Notes: generated by a model not told the origin, from the letters alone. A stretch of DNA of 64,000 bases from Roseiflexus castenholzii DSM 13941 (GCF_000017805.1 NC_009767.1:1488001-1552000); one strand, 5' to 3'. Shown: positions 26,865 through 35,649, counted from the stretch's first letter. Numbers and translations: made by a program.

Positions 26865-27321
26865 ATGGCGACAAAAACAATCGCTGCAACGATGGCGCAG
26901 AACAATTCTGGTGGTGTGCTCGATGATGTCATCCAGAACGACTTGCGCTACGTTATCAAGCGTCGTAGCCTGCCACAGGCGATATTGCTCATATGAATGC
27001 GCGGTCATTCGTGCAATACTGCCGTGGCGCTGCGGGCGAAAGCCCTCGCTGAGGACGCGGTTCGACGGTGCTCACCGCAAGTGAAAGCCCCGCTGGGGCT
27101 ACTGATGACGATGCGTGGTCATAACGCCCCGACTGACGCTGTGCGTTGACCGTTGTGCCTTGAACAATGAACACGCGAACGTCGTATCTGACTGACCGCA
27201 CGTTTGTATCAGTTTATCCGATTTTGAACGACTGCTGGCGGCGAGCGACGAGGAACGATCAGCAGTCACGCGAATGCTCACGGAGATCAGCCTGACGTAT
27301 ACATTTGGCGAGACGATTTGA
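26865..27321 (+). pseudogene. Phd/YefM-type antitoxin gene interrupted by a MITE
   Basis: A strong GAGGAGG site precedes the ATG at 26865. The frame reads MATKTIAATMAQNNSGGVLD, continues to PQAILL (42 codons, to 26990) and then runs into the element at 26992-27208. Behind the element, from 27211, the same gene resumes in frame as SLSDFERLLAASDEERSAVT and ends TFGETI at 27321 (36 codons). Removing the element and one TCA copy restores a 78-residue antitoxin with the typical PQAI.LSLSDFERLL join. The gene is therefore broken. No toxin gene follows; the methyltransferase starts 18 bases on. Confidence 0.8.
26992..27208. mobile_element. Family 2 MITE, copy 2 (217 bp), inside an antitoxin gene
   Basis: Ends TATGAATGCGCGGTCA and (reverse complement) TACAAACGTGCGGTCA form an imperfect 16-bp inverted repeat. 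TCA is duplicated on both sides (26989-26991 and 27209-27211), shown by the coding sequence that joins when the element is removed. The interior shares the GCTGCGGGC-AAAGCCCTCGCTGAGGAC stretch with copy 1, plus about 45 extra bases. Confidence 0.8.
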
Positions 27322-27338
27322 TGATCAGGTGACATCGT

Positions 27339-28283
27339 ATGACCGCTGATGACCTCAAACAGACCTATGCGTTCGACTATGAGTCGAGCGCTTTCACGCG
27401 ATCGCTGGCGATCCACGCTGATTGTTATGAATGGATGCGGCAGGCGCCTGCTGAAAGCATTCACGCGATTGTCACTGATCCGCCTTACGGAGTTAAGGAA
27501 TACGACCCCGATCAGCTGGAAAAACGCTCAAATGGTCACGGAGGCGTCTGGCGCATCCCACCATCGTTTGACGGTCACAACCGGTCGCCACTGCCACGGT
27601 TTACGGCGCTCAACCCCAGGGAACGAGCGCGCATTCAGGAATACTTTTACGAATGGGCGCGTCTGACCCTGCGGCTTCTCCGCCCCGGCGCCCATGTTTT
27701 TCTTGCATCAAATGTATTTCTCTCGCAAATCGTCTTTGCCGCCCTTACCGATGCCGGGCTTGAGTTTCGCGGGCAGGTCATCCGGCTCGTCCGAACGCTC
27801 CGCGGCGGTGATCGTCCAAAGAATGCGGAAGAGGAGTTTCCAGATGTCTGCTCGATGCCGCGCGGGTGTTATGAGCCATGGGGCATCTTCCGCAAGCCGG
27901 TTCCCAAAGATATGACGGTTGGCGCGTGTCTCAGAACGTTTCAGACCGGCGGATTGCGGCGTAAACCGGATGGCAATCCGTTTGAAGACGTGATCGAGAG
28001 CGAACGCACACCGCAAAAGGAACGTTCAATTGCAAACCATCCAAGCCTGAAACCGCAATCGTTTCTGCGTCAGATTGTGTATGCCTCCCTGCCCCTTGGC
28101 AAAGGCATCGTTCTTGACCCCTTCATGGGCGCCGGTTCCACCCTGGCTGCTGCGGAAGCGGTCGGGTACACGGCGATTGGCATTGAGAAGAACAGAGAAT
28201 ACTATGCGATGAGTCTGCGGGCTGTTCCTGCGCTTTCGCTTTCAGGGACGAAAGAATCCCGGTTATCTCTTAAGCTCGCCTGA
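27339..28283 (+). CDS. DNA methyltransferase, beta-class amino-methylating
   Basis: The 314-residue enzyme shows VTDPPYG (catalytic motif IV, Asp47-Tyr50) near the N-terminus and the SAM-binding motif DPFMGAGSTLAAAEAVGYTAIGIE near the C-terminus. This IV-before-I order defines the beta class, which makes N6-methyladenine or N4-methylcytosine. The region between (about 90-250) would carry target recognition. The recognised sequence cannot be inferred. It converges on and overlaps by 21 bases a PD-(D/E)XK nuclease gene, so the two probably form a type II restriction-modification system. Confidence 0.85.
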   Translation: MTADDLKQTYAFDYESSAFTRSLAIHADCYEWMRQAPAESIHAIVTDPPYGVKEYDPDQLEKRSNGHGGVWRIPPSFDGHNRSPLPRFTALNPRERARIQEYFYEWARLTLRLLRPGAHVFLASNVFLSQIVFAALTDAGLEFRGQVIRLVRTLRGGDRPKNAEEEFPDVCSMPRGCYEPWGIFRKPVPKDMTVGACLRTFQTGGLRRKPDGNPFEDVIESERTPQKERSIANHPSLKPQSFLRQIVYASLPLGKGIVLDPFMGAGSTLAAAEAVGYTAIGIEKNREYYAMSLRAVPALSLSGTKESRLSLKLA

Positions 28284-28922
28284 GTCTTTGTACACCCAGT
28301 TATCTTTCATTTTATCCGCACCGCTTTTCGTTACGCTGGCTGTGATCGTTCGTCTACTGGATACCGAACGACCAGAAAAAAACCAATCACTTTTTTCCAG
28401 TTTAGCGGCGTAGACGCCTGTAAAACGAAAAGGACGAGGCTCATACTCTTCCTTATTTCTTTCGTTGAGAGTGTTGCTATTGAAGCAGAATACCATAAGC
28501 CACACAGCCTCTGGATTATGTCCCTGCCAACCAGACGCGTATCGTGATGCTTTTACCTCAACTCCTTCTTGCGCGTATTGGACTGAATCTGCGGGAAACT
28601 TACCGAATGAGATCAAGTCCGGATGTCCGTTGTGATGTCGGTTCTTCACCACCCCACGACAATACTCTGGAATCCTGGCGGTAATGAAATCTCCAACCAT
28701 TCCGCTGAATGTAGCGGGCATGAGAAATAGTTCGAGACGAAGCATTCCCCTTGCGCAAAACTGGGAATTGATGAGATCCAGGAAATTGACAAAGTCTTTC
28801 ATTGCTTGATGCACATGCTGTGCGATCAAACCATAAGGAAGGTTGCACGTATGGTTGAAACATTCCGGGCGAACAGGTGCAGGTGTACAGGCGCTGAGTT
28901 CCTTATCAGCAGTGTTCTTCAT
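28263..28922 (-). CDS. Putative type II restriction endonuclease (PD-(D/E)XK)
   Basis: I do not recognise the specific family of this 219-residue protein. The signature is GHPDLISFG followed 16 residues later by EGVEVKAS, a fit to the PD...(D/E)XK nuclease core. Neighbourhood supports the call: it is convergent with a DNA methyltransferase and overlaps it. Base composition is visibly more AT-rich than the flanking ABC genes, suggesting recent transfer. The ATG at 28922 was chosen because the upstream extension is only a shadow of the permease gene; AAGG lies ten bases before it. It starts 14 bases after the permease stop and may be read from that operon. Confidence 0.65.
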   Translation of the reverse strand: MKNTADKELSACTPAPVRPECFNHTCNLPYGLIAQHVHQAMKDFVNFLDLINSQFCARGMLRLELFLMPATFSGMVGDFITARIPEYCRGVVKNRHHNGHPDLISFGKFPADSVQYAQEGVEVKASRYASGWQGHNPEAVWLMVFCFNSNTLNERNKEEYEPRPFRFTGVYAAKLEKSDWFFSGRSVSSRRTITASVTKSGADKMKDNWVYKDSGELKR

Positions 28923-28936
28923 ATCGGTATAGCCTT

Positions 28937-29809
28937 CTACCCCTTCAGCGACCCGGCCAGCAGCCCGCGCAGGAAGTATTTCCCCAGGAAAATGTAGACC
29001 AGCAGCGGCGGCAGCGCCACCAGCAGCGCCCCGGCCATCTGCACATTCCACTGCGTGAACTGGCTCCCCGACAGGTTCTGCAATGCCACGGTCACCGGGC
29101 GCAACTGCGGGTCATTGGTAATGATCAGCCCGAACAGGAACTCGTTCCAGATCGAGGTGAATTGCCAGATCGCCACGACCACAAAACCAGGTGCGGAGAG
29201 CGGCAGCATCACATGGCGGTAGATACCGAAGAAATCGGCGCCATCGATCTTCCCGGCTTCTACGAGTTCGTTCGGCACGGTCGCGTAGTAGTTGCGGAAA
29301 ATCAGGGTTGTGATCGGAATGCCGTAGACCACATGCACCAGGATCAGGCCGGGAATCGTCGCGTACAGGCGCATCTCGCGCAGTATTTCGACCAGCGGCA
29401 CCAGGACGCTCTGGTAGGGAATGAACATACCGAAGAGAATCAGAGTAAAGAGCGTTTCTGAGCCGGGGAAGCGCCATTTCGATAGCACATAGCCGTTGAG
29501 CGACCCCAGAATGCACGAGATGACCGTCGCCGGAACCACCAGTTGCACGCTGTTCCAGAAACTGCCGCGCATCCCAATGACCCCTTCGCCGCCGTTCCAG
29601 GCGCGGTTGAAACTTTCGAGCGAAAAACTCGTCGGCAGGTCCCACATCCGGCTGAGGCTCACCTGATCGAAACTTTTGAAACTGGTGATCAGCAGCAGAT
29701 AGACCGGGAGCAGAAAGAAGAGCAGAAACGTGGTCATGACGCCGTAAATGACCAGGCGTGACCAGCGGAGGCGTCGTCGCCCGAATGCAGGCGTGGCAAT
29801 GCTGCTCAT
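28937..29809 (-). CDS. Carbohydrate ABC transporter permease, MalG type
   Basis: The 290-residue inner-membrane permease has six hydrophobic segments and the ATPase-docking EAA loop EAGKIDGADFFGIYRHVMLPLSAPG. It is the third gene of a binding protein-permease-permease operon and its start overlaps the MalF-type gene by four bases. No ATPase gene is adjacent, so a shared MsiK/MalK-type ATPase elsewhere is expected. The sugar is unknown. Confidence 0.92.
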   Translation of the reverse strand: MSSIATPAFGRRRLRWSRLVIYGVMTTFLLFFLLPVYLLLITSFKSFDQVSLSRMWDLPTSFSLESFNRAWNGGEGVIGMRGSFWNSVQLVVPATVISCILGSLNGYVLSKWRFPGSETLFTLILFGMFIPYQSVLVPLVEILREMRLYATIPGLILVHVVYGIPITTLIFRNYYATVPNELVEAGKIDGADFFGIYRHVMLPLSAPGFVVVAIWQFTSIWNEFLFGLIITNDPQLRPVTVALQNLSGSQFTQWNVQMAGALLVALPPLLVYIFLGKYFLRGLLAGSLKG

Positions 29810-30798
29810 CGTTCCACCTCTGTTCGACGGTTATAGATCAGATACGGCACCACCAGCACGGCGACGACGACCAGCATCACCATTGCCACCGCTGCGCCTT
29901 CGGCGAACTTGTTGGCTTTGAAGGTGATTTCGTACATATACAACCCGGGCACCTCGGTATTGTTGCCGGGCGCGCCACCGGTCATCGTGACGATCAGGTC
30001 GAAAATCTTCAGCGAAATATGCCCCAGAATAATAACGGCGCTCAATGTAATCGGCTGAAGCATCGGCAGCGTAATAGTGCGAAACACCTGCCACTCAGTC
30101 GCACCATCGACCCGTGCCGCTTCTTTGATTTCTTCTGGAATGCCGCGCAAACCCGCCAGATACATCGCCATCACAAACCCCGACATCTGCCAGACTGCCG
30201 CAACAACAACCGGAATCATCGCCATTGGGATGCCAATCCGGGTGCGTAATCCTTCGATGCGCCATCCCGGCACAATGTTCGTATCGGTCGTCCATGCCGC
30301 CTGGAGAAAACCAAAGCCCGACTGCTTGAACAGCAGGTTGATCCCGGTCGGATCAGTGGGCCAGTTGCCCGGTGCAAACAACCATTGCCAGACAACGCCG
30401 GTTACGATGAACGAGAGCGCCATCGGGAAGATGTAGACCGAGCGAAAGAACCCCTCGAAGCGCACCCGTGCATCGACGAGCACCGCGAGTAACAGCCCGA
30501 TCACCAGGCAAGACGCCAGAAAGAAGACCGTAAAGACGATCAGGTTGCGGATATTCGTCTGGAATCGCGCGGTGCTGAAGATCGTCAGGTAATTGTCGAA
30601 CCCGACGAACGACGTGGATATTGCCAGTCCACGCCAGTCGGTCATGGAAATGTAGGCGGTCCAACCGATGAAACCATAGACGAAGACGGCGATTGCCAGC
30701 GCCGATGGGGCGATCATCAACAGTGCAACCGCCCGATCCCGGTTCATCCAGCGCACTCGACGGGCGGGATGTGCGCTGAGCGTCTTTGCCTGTCGCAT
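29806..30798 (-). CDS. Carbohydrate ABC transporter permease, MalF type
   Basis: The 330-residue permease has six predicted membrane segments and the EAA loop EAARVDGATEWQVFRTITLPMLQP. It pairs with the MalG-type protein to form the channel of a CUT1-family sugar importer. It is separated from the binding-protein gene by 97 bases holding a perfect 28-base palindrome, and overlaps the next permease by four bases. Confidence 0.92.
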   Translation of the reverse strand: MRQAKTLSAHPARRVRWMNRDRAVALLMIAPSALAIAVFVYGFIGWTAYISMTDWRGLAISTSFVGFDNYLTIFSTARFQTNIRNLIVFTVFFLASCLVIGLLLAVLVDARVRFEGFFRSVYIFPMALSFIVTGVVWQWLFAPGNWPTDPTGINLLFKQSGFGFLQAAWTTDTNIVPGWRIEGLRTRIGIPMAMIPVVVAAVWQMSGFVMAMYLAGLRGIPEEIKEAARVDGATEWQVFRTITLPMLQPITLSAVIILGHISLKIFDLIVTMTGGAPGNNTEVPGLYMYEITFKANKFAEGAAVAMVMLVVVAVLVVPYLIYNRRTEVER

Positions 30799-30830
30799 GC
30801 GTGCTCCTTTGCGGATAGACGTGAAGAGAG

Positions 30831-30858
30831 GTTGAGACGTAGCATGCTACGTCTCAAC
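30831..30858. repeat. Perfect 28-base palindrome between binding protein and permease genes
   Basis: Each arm is 14 bases (GTTGAGACGTAGCA) with no loop. In the transcript it forms a stable hairpin after the binding-protein stop, with no U-run. By analogy with the malE-malF intergenic hairpins of enteric bacteria it could protect the upstream message and lower permease expression; an operator role is also possible. Confidence 0.6.
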
Positions 30859-30895
30859 AACGTCCCTCCGTATGTAATTTCCTGACGTTTCGACG

Positions 30896-32206
30896 TTACT
30901 TCAGGTCTTTCGCAGCATCCTGCAACGCCTCGACGACCGCATCAACGTCGAGGTCGCTGGCGAAGACGTTCAGGGCATTGCCGTACTCGGTCATATACGC
31001 TTCAGGAGCAGCCGCGCCGTGAACAACGCTCGGCGCCAGTTTCTCGCTGCCGAAGGCTTTGATCGAGTACTGGAGATACTCGTCGTACAGGCTCACATTC
31101 GCATCGGTGCGCGCCGGGATCGACCCTTTCTTCGGGTTGAAGGCGTCCTGCCCCTCACGCGAGCCGCAGAGCGCCAGCCATGCCTTCGCCTGCTCCGGGT
31201 TCGGCGCGCCCTTCGCCAGACCAAAACTGTCCGACAGCCACATGAAGACGCCGTCGTTGCCCGGCGCTGCGGCATAGCCATAGTCAACACCGACTTTCGC
31301 GCCCTTGCTGATGAAGTAGCCATGCGCCCAGTCGCCCATAATGGTCATGGCCGCCTTGCCGTCGAGCACGAGTTGTGCGGCATCCGCCCATCCCAGCGAC
31401 GAGCGGTCGCTGTTGGAGTACTCCAACATTCGTTTCGCAATCTCGGCTGCCTGGCGAACACGCGGATCGCTCCAGTCGGCGCCGGGCTGGAACAGTTTCG
31501 CGTAATCGTCCGGTCCAAAGACCGCCAGAAGCACGCTCTCGAACAGGTGCGGCGTCTCGAACTTGTCTTTGCCGCCGACTGCGAGCGGAATGATGCCTTT
31601 CGCCTGAAGCGCCTCAGCCACTGTGAAGAAGTCGTCGATAGTCTTGGGCGGGGTCAGACCGTTCTCCTGGAAAATCTTGATGTTGTACCAGAGAACGTTC
31701 GATCGGTGGATATTGACCGGCACCGACCAGATTTCACCGTTGTAGGTGATCTGTTCGAGCAGTTTCGGCGGCATGACCTTGTCGAAGCCCTGCTCCTTGA
31801 AGAACTGCGTCAGCGGTTCCATCTGACCGGCATCGACATATGCCGTCAATTCCTTGCCAGCATGCACCTGCCAGCTATCCGGCGGTTGCCCACCCTGAAG
31901 GCGAGTCTTCAGTACGGTCTTGGCATTCGTGCCAGCGCCCCCGGCGACAGTGGCATTCACAATTTCGATGCCAGGATTCTGCTGCTTGTAGATGTCGAAC
32001 ATGGCGTTCAGCCCATCGGCTTCGCCGCCATTTGTCCACCAACTGAAGATTTCGAGTTTACCGCCGCCGGTCGGCGCCGGTGCGGTCGTTGGTTGCGCCG
32101 GGGCGGCAGTGGGCTGAGTTGTCGCCGGTGCGCCGCCACAGGCAGCCAGCACGAGCGCGAGAATCGAAAAGACGCCGAACAGTTTCAACCACTTTGTCGT
32201 GAACAT
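30896..32206 (-). CDS. Extracellular solute-binding lipoprotein, family 1
   Basis: The 436-residue sugar-binding protein begins MFTTKWLKLFGVFSILALVLAACGG, a lipoprotein signal with lipobox LAAC, then a Pro/Thr linker (residues about 27-50) and the family 1 fold. GGAGTNAKTVLKTRLQGGQPPDSWQ and AMTIMGDWAHGYF are typical. It would capture a sugar outside the cell and deliver it to the two downstream permeases. I chose the ATG at 32206 because the signal peptide starts there and AGGGA precedes it; 24 upstream codons are open but implausible. Confidence 0.92.
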   Translation of the reverse strand: MFTTKWLKLFGVFSILALVLAACGGAPATTQPTAAPAQPTTAPAPTGGGKLEIFSWWTNGGEADGLNAMFDIYKQQNPGIEIVNATVAGGAGTNAKTVLKTRLQGGQPPDSWQVHAGKELTAYVDAGQMEPLTQFFKEQGFDKVMPPKLLEQITYNGEIWSVPVNIHRSNVLWYNIKIFQENGLTPPKTIDDFFTVAEALQAKGIIPLAVGGKDKFETPHLFESVLLAVFGPDDYAKLFQPGADWSDPRVRQAAEIAKRMLEYSNSDRSSLGWADAAQLVLDGKAAMTIMGDWAHGYFISKGAKVGVDYGYAAAPGNDGVFMWLSDSFGLAKGAPNPEQAKAWLALCGSREGQDAFNPKKGSIPARTDANVSLYDEYLQYSIKAFGSEKLAPSVVHGAAAPEAYMTEYGNALNVFASDLDVDAVVEALQDAAKDLK

Positions 32207-32448
32207 AGCTTCCCTGCCTTTCGGATTGTGAAGATGGTCATGCGGAGAATGACACATCACCATGATTCTGGCGCTCACCCCTTCGGAGCATGCACCTCCT
32301 GGTTCGGTTTAGAGATACGAATGAGAAGAGTATAGCACAAATCACGGTCAGTTCCGTGGCGGTCCGTTCCATCGGTGCAAATCGGTGTCCCCCTCACGAC
32401 AGCGGAGCACCCGGACGCCCACCGGTGGAGACGGATGCTCATGGGTTA

Positions 32449-32639
32449 TACCAATGACCTGTGACCATCCGGCATGGTCATCCCGAGCAGCGCGAGGGGT
32501 CTTGCGCGACTCGCTGAGATTCCTCGCTGCGCTTGGAATGCCAAGTCGCTGCGCTCGGAATGCCAAGTCGCTGCGCTCGGAATGCCAAGTCGCTGCGCTC
32601 GGAATAACACGCATGCGGCATCTTCAATCGTCATTGGTA
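32449..32639. mobile_element. Family 1 MITE, copy 4 (191 bp) with 22-bp expansion
   Basis: Left end TACCAATGAC, right end GTCATTGGTA, flanks TTA (32446-32448) and TTG (32640-32642), the latter probably a decayed duplication. Three 22-bp units starting GTCGCTGCGCTCGGAATGCC lie at 32545, 32567 and 32589. Similar but diverged 35-45-base stretches ending in CCCCCTCACGA occur on both sides of the element (32350-32400 and 32660-32710). Confidence 0.7.
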
Positions 32640-32705
32640 TTGGTTGCGTGCCATCCCGACCAGGTCCGTGGCGATCCGTTGTGTCCGCGTGAATCCGTGT
32701 CCCCC

Positions 32706-33803
32706 TCACGAACTATGGCGCTTGCCCCTTTCATTATCGCCGCGCGGCAGGGTCAGGGTAAAGACGCTTCCCTGACCAATGCCAGGGCTGGTAGCCGTGA
32801 TCTCGCCCCCCATCGCCCGCGCCAGGTGACGCGCAATCGTCAGCCCGATCCCGCTGCCGCCGCTCGCCCGGCTGCGCGATGGATCGACGCGGTAGAAACG
32901 CTCGAACAGGTAGGGCAGCGCTTCCGCCGGAATGCCGATGCCAGTATCTTCTACGGCAACCTGAACGTGTTCCACCTCGCTGCGCACCCGGAGCGTGATG
33001 CATCCGTCCTCCGGTGTGTAGCGAATGGCGTTGCCCACCAGATTGACCAGCACCTGCGCCGTTCGATCCGGATCGGCATATGCCAGCACTGCTCTGTCGG
33101 GCGCTTCGACGGCTATCTCCAGGCACTGCTCGATGAGTTGTGGTCGCAGTTGAGCAACAATACGCTGCACCAGCGCCACGAGATCGAAGACCTGCGATTG
33201 AAGCGGCATCTGACCCGCCTCGACCCGTGAGAGGTGCTGCAAGTCATCGACCAGTCGCCGTAGACGCCGCACTTCGTGCTGCATAGCACTGATTGTTTCG
33301 GGATCGCCCGGCAACACGCCATCGAGCAATCCTTCAAGGTACCCTTCGAGACCGGCAAGCGGTGTGCGCAACTCATGCGCCACATTGCCGATCAGGGTCA
33401 CGCGTTGCTGTTCGACCTGCGCCAACGCTTCCGCCATCTGATTGAAACTCTGCGCCACATCGCGCAGTTCATCGCTCAACGGCACAGTTACCCGTTCATC
33501 GTAATGACCGCTGGCAATCCGGCGACTGCTGACCGCCAGCTGGCGCAACGGACGCAGAATCTCGCGCACCAACAGCAGGCTTGCGCCAAGACCGACCAGT
33601 GCCGATGCCAGGGCGGCCACGATCAGCGCCTGGAGCACCGCTTCTTCAAAAACGGGCAACAGTGCGGGATCAACCGTGCGCGCCGCCACGATGTCGGCCG
33701 TTACAATCAGCGTCACAACGCCAACCAGCACAACGAGCATCTGTGCAGCGATGATACGCCAGCGAAGTTGCCGCCACAGCCCCATGCGCTTATACCGCTT
33801 CAT
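32706..33803 (-). CDS. Sensor histidine kinase
   Basis: The 365-residue membrane kinase has helices at about 14-36 and 55-78, a HAMP segment (LLVREILRPLRQLAVSSRRIASGHYDERV), the phosphoacceptor VAHELRTPL, and ATPase boxes NLVGNAIRYTPEDG, VEDTGIGIPAEALPYLFERFYRVD and GSGIGLTIARHLARAMGG. The ligand is unknown; the sensor loop is short (about 20 residues). The start at 33803 overlaps the regulator's end by 14 bases; an ATG at 33785 is the alternative. It is the third gene of an AhpD-like/regulator/kinase operon. Confidence 0.9.
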   Translation of the reverse strand: MKRYKRMGLWRQLRWRIIAAQMLVVLVGVVTLIVTADIVAARTVDPALLPVFEEAVLQALIVAALASALVGLGASLLLVREILRPLRQLAVSSRRIASGHYDERVTVPLSDELRDVAQSFNQMAEALAQVEQQRVTLIGNVAHELRTPLAGLEGYLEGLLDGVLPGDPETISAMQHEVRRLRRLVDDLQHLSRVEAGQMPLQSQVFDLVALVQRIVAQLRPQLIEQCLEIAVEAPDRAVLAYADPDRTAQVLVNLVGNAIRYTPEDGCITLRVRSEVEHVQVAVEDTGIGIPAEALPYLFERFYRVDPSRSRASGGSGIGLTIARHLARAMGGEITATSPGIGQGSVFTLTLPRGDNERGKRHSS

Positions 33804-34479
33804 CGATGAACTTGTATCCAACGCCACGCACCGTCTGGATGAGCGAAACACCGGCGACCGCTTCCAGTTTGCGGCGCACCTGCCCAACGTACACATCCAC
33901 CACACGGTCGGTGCCGTAAAAATCGTTTCCCCACACCAGATCGAGGATCTGTTCACGGCTCAACACTCTGCCGTGACGCCGCGCCAGCGCCAAAAGCACG
34001 TCGAACTCGGTCGTTGTCAGATCGATTGTCTGATCGCCAACAGTGACCTCGCGCCGGTCCGGGTCGATCTGCATGTGCGCAAAGCGTAAGGTAGAATTCA
34101 CTGCTGGGGTTGTGGATCGGCGACGACGCAGGATCGCTTCGACTCGCGCCACCAGTTCGCGTGGGCTGAACGGTTTGATGACATAGTCGTCGGCGCCAAT
34201 GCGCAGCCCGGCGACCCGGTCGCTCTCCTCACTGCGTGCTGTGAGCATAACGATGAACACATCTGAGTCCTGCCGCAGCCGTGCGGCGACTTCCATCCCG
34301 TCCATCCCTGGCAGATTCAGGTCGAGAATGACCAGATCGGGGCACTCGTGGCGCGCCAGTTCCACTCCTTCGGGTCCACTGTCCGCCAGCAGCACGCGAA
34401 ACCCCGCCTGTTCGAGGTAGGCGCGCGCAACGGTGCGGATGCTGGCTTCATCTTCGATAATCAGGATGGTCGCATTCAT
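33790..34479 (-). CDS. OmpR/PhoB-family response regulator
   Basis: The 229-residue protein has a receiver domain with phosphoacceptor Asp53 (VILDLNLPGMDG), Thr in VMLTAR and Lys in YVIKPFSP. A winged-helix DNA-binding domain follows (LTTTEFDVLLALARRHGRVLSREQIL ... VDVYVGQVRRKLE ... TVRGVGYKF). It should be phosphorylated by the adjoining kinase. Its start overlaps the AhpD-like gene by four bases. Confidence 0.94.
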   Translation of the reverse strand: MNATILIIEDEASIRTVARAYLEQAGFRVLLADSGPEGVELARHECPDLVILDLNLPGMDGMEVAARLRQDSDVFIVMLTARSEESDRVAGLRIGADDYVIKPFSPRELVARVEAILRRRRSTTPAVNSTLRFAHMQIDPDRREVTVGDQTIDLTTTEFDVLLALARRHGRVLSREQILDLVWGNDFYGTDRVVDVYVGQVRRKLEAVAGVSLIQTVRGVGYKFIDEAV

Positions 34480-34985
34480 ACCAGGCGCCGGTCGTCATCG
34501 GTCAAACCGAGGCGTCCACCAGAAAGGCGGAAGAGGATGTAATCAAACGTGTTGCCCAGCAGATTTCCAACCCGGATCATCCGCAACACCGCCTCGATTG
34601 CGTCGGCGCGGAGCACGCCATACTCGCAAGAGAGGCGCTCGCGCGCTGTCGGGTCTGGCGCTGCATCGGTTTCCGCCCAGTGCTGCGCATATGCCAGCGC
34701 TGGCGCTTCGTCTGGCGGGCAGTCGCTGAATGTCTGGTCAAGAATCCGGGCAATCTCGGCATTCGTCACACCAACCGCCAACGCTATGCGGGTATGCGCG
34801 AACGAACAGTAGCGACAACGATTGACGGCAGTAACGGCGAGCATCAGGCGCTCGCGGAATGCCGGCGAGAGCATGGTGCGCGCCTGCCGCAACCGGGTGC
34901 GATGCCGGAACAGCCAGGCGGCATCTGCCAGAAACTGACTTAGACTGGCATAATATCGACGTGGAAACGGAGATGTGCGTCTCAT
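34476..34985 (-). CDS. AhpD/carboxymuconolactone decarboxylase-like protein
   Basis: The 169-residue all-helical protein carries RCRYCSFAHTRIA, the CxxC-x2-H redox motif of AhpD-like alkylhydroperoxidases. It probably supports peroxide or thiol chemistry, though many family members are uncharacterised. It is the first gene of an operon with a two-component system, joined by a 4-base overlap, which suggests that the regulators respond to redox or envelope stress. This link is inferred. Confidence 0.8.
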   Translation of the reverse strand: MRRTSPFPRRYYASLSQFLADAAWLFRHRTRLRQARTMLSPAFRERLMLAVTAVNRCRYCSFAHTRIALAVGVTNAEIARILDQTFSDCPPDEAPALAYAQHWAETDAAPDPTARERLSCEYGVLRADAIEAVLRMIRVGNLLGNTFDYILFRLSGGRLGLTDDDRRLV

Positions 34986-35088
34986 TGGTTCTTTCCAAAA
35001 AGCCTGGCGGAGATGAGCCGAAATCTTTCCTGGCGAGAGGAGCCAGGGGAGCAGACAACCACGAACTCATCAGCCCGCACGAAAGCGG

Positions 35089-35649
35089 TTATTTATCGGC
35101 AACAATCCATGCTGAGAAGCGATCCCGGTCTGCAATATGTGCGTGCAACCCCTGCGCGGTCAGCATGTCGCACACGACCTCCGGCGTCAAGAAGGTGCTT
35201 CCCATCAACGCCATGCGTTCCGCCAGCGCCACCAGTTTGACCGCCGGGCGATGGATATCCGGCTCTTCGATCACCAGCCTGCCGCCGGGTGCGAGCACCC
35301 GCGCCAGTTCGCGCGCTGCGGCGGGCTGATCGCAGAAGTGGTGCAGCGCATCGACCACCAGAATGCGACTGAAGAAGCCATCGGCAAAAGGCAGTCGCTG
35401 CACTTGCGCCCGCACCGCGTGCAACGTCTGTTTATCGCGCGCATGTTGCAACATACGCAGCGACAGATCGCCGACGATCAGACCGCCGACGAACGGGCGC
35501 AGGGTCGCGGCGACGCGCCCGGTGCCACCGCCAGCGTCGAGCAGCCATCCATCGGTCGGAAGACGCAACAATGTCTTCAGGCGCGTCGGCTCAGGCGGAG
35601 CGATCACTCGCTCGTACACTGGCGCCAGAATGTCGAAATGATCGAACAT
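35089..35649 (-). CDS. Class I SAM-dependent methyltransferase
   Basis: The 186-residue protein starts MFDHFDILAPVYERVIAPP. LLDAGGGTGRVAATL is the SAM-binding motif I, GDLSLRMLQHA motif II, LPFADGFFSRILVVDALHHF and LARVLAPGGRLVIEEPD the later motifs. It resembles UbiE/MenG-like quinone or small-molecule methylases, but the substrate is open. I chose the ATG at 35649, preceded by AGGTGGAG; the upstream open frame is a shadow of the divergent radical SAM gene. Confidence 0.85.
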   Translation of the reverse strand: MFDHFDILAPVYERVIAPPEPTRLKTLLRLPTDGWLLDAGGGTGRVAATLRPFVGGLIVGDLSLRMLQHARDKQTLHAVRAQVQRLPFADGFFSRILVVDALHHFCDQPAAARELARVLAPGGRLVIEEPDIHRPAVKLVALAERMALMGSTFLTPEVVCDMLTAQGLHAHIADRDRFSAWIVADK

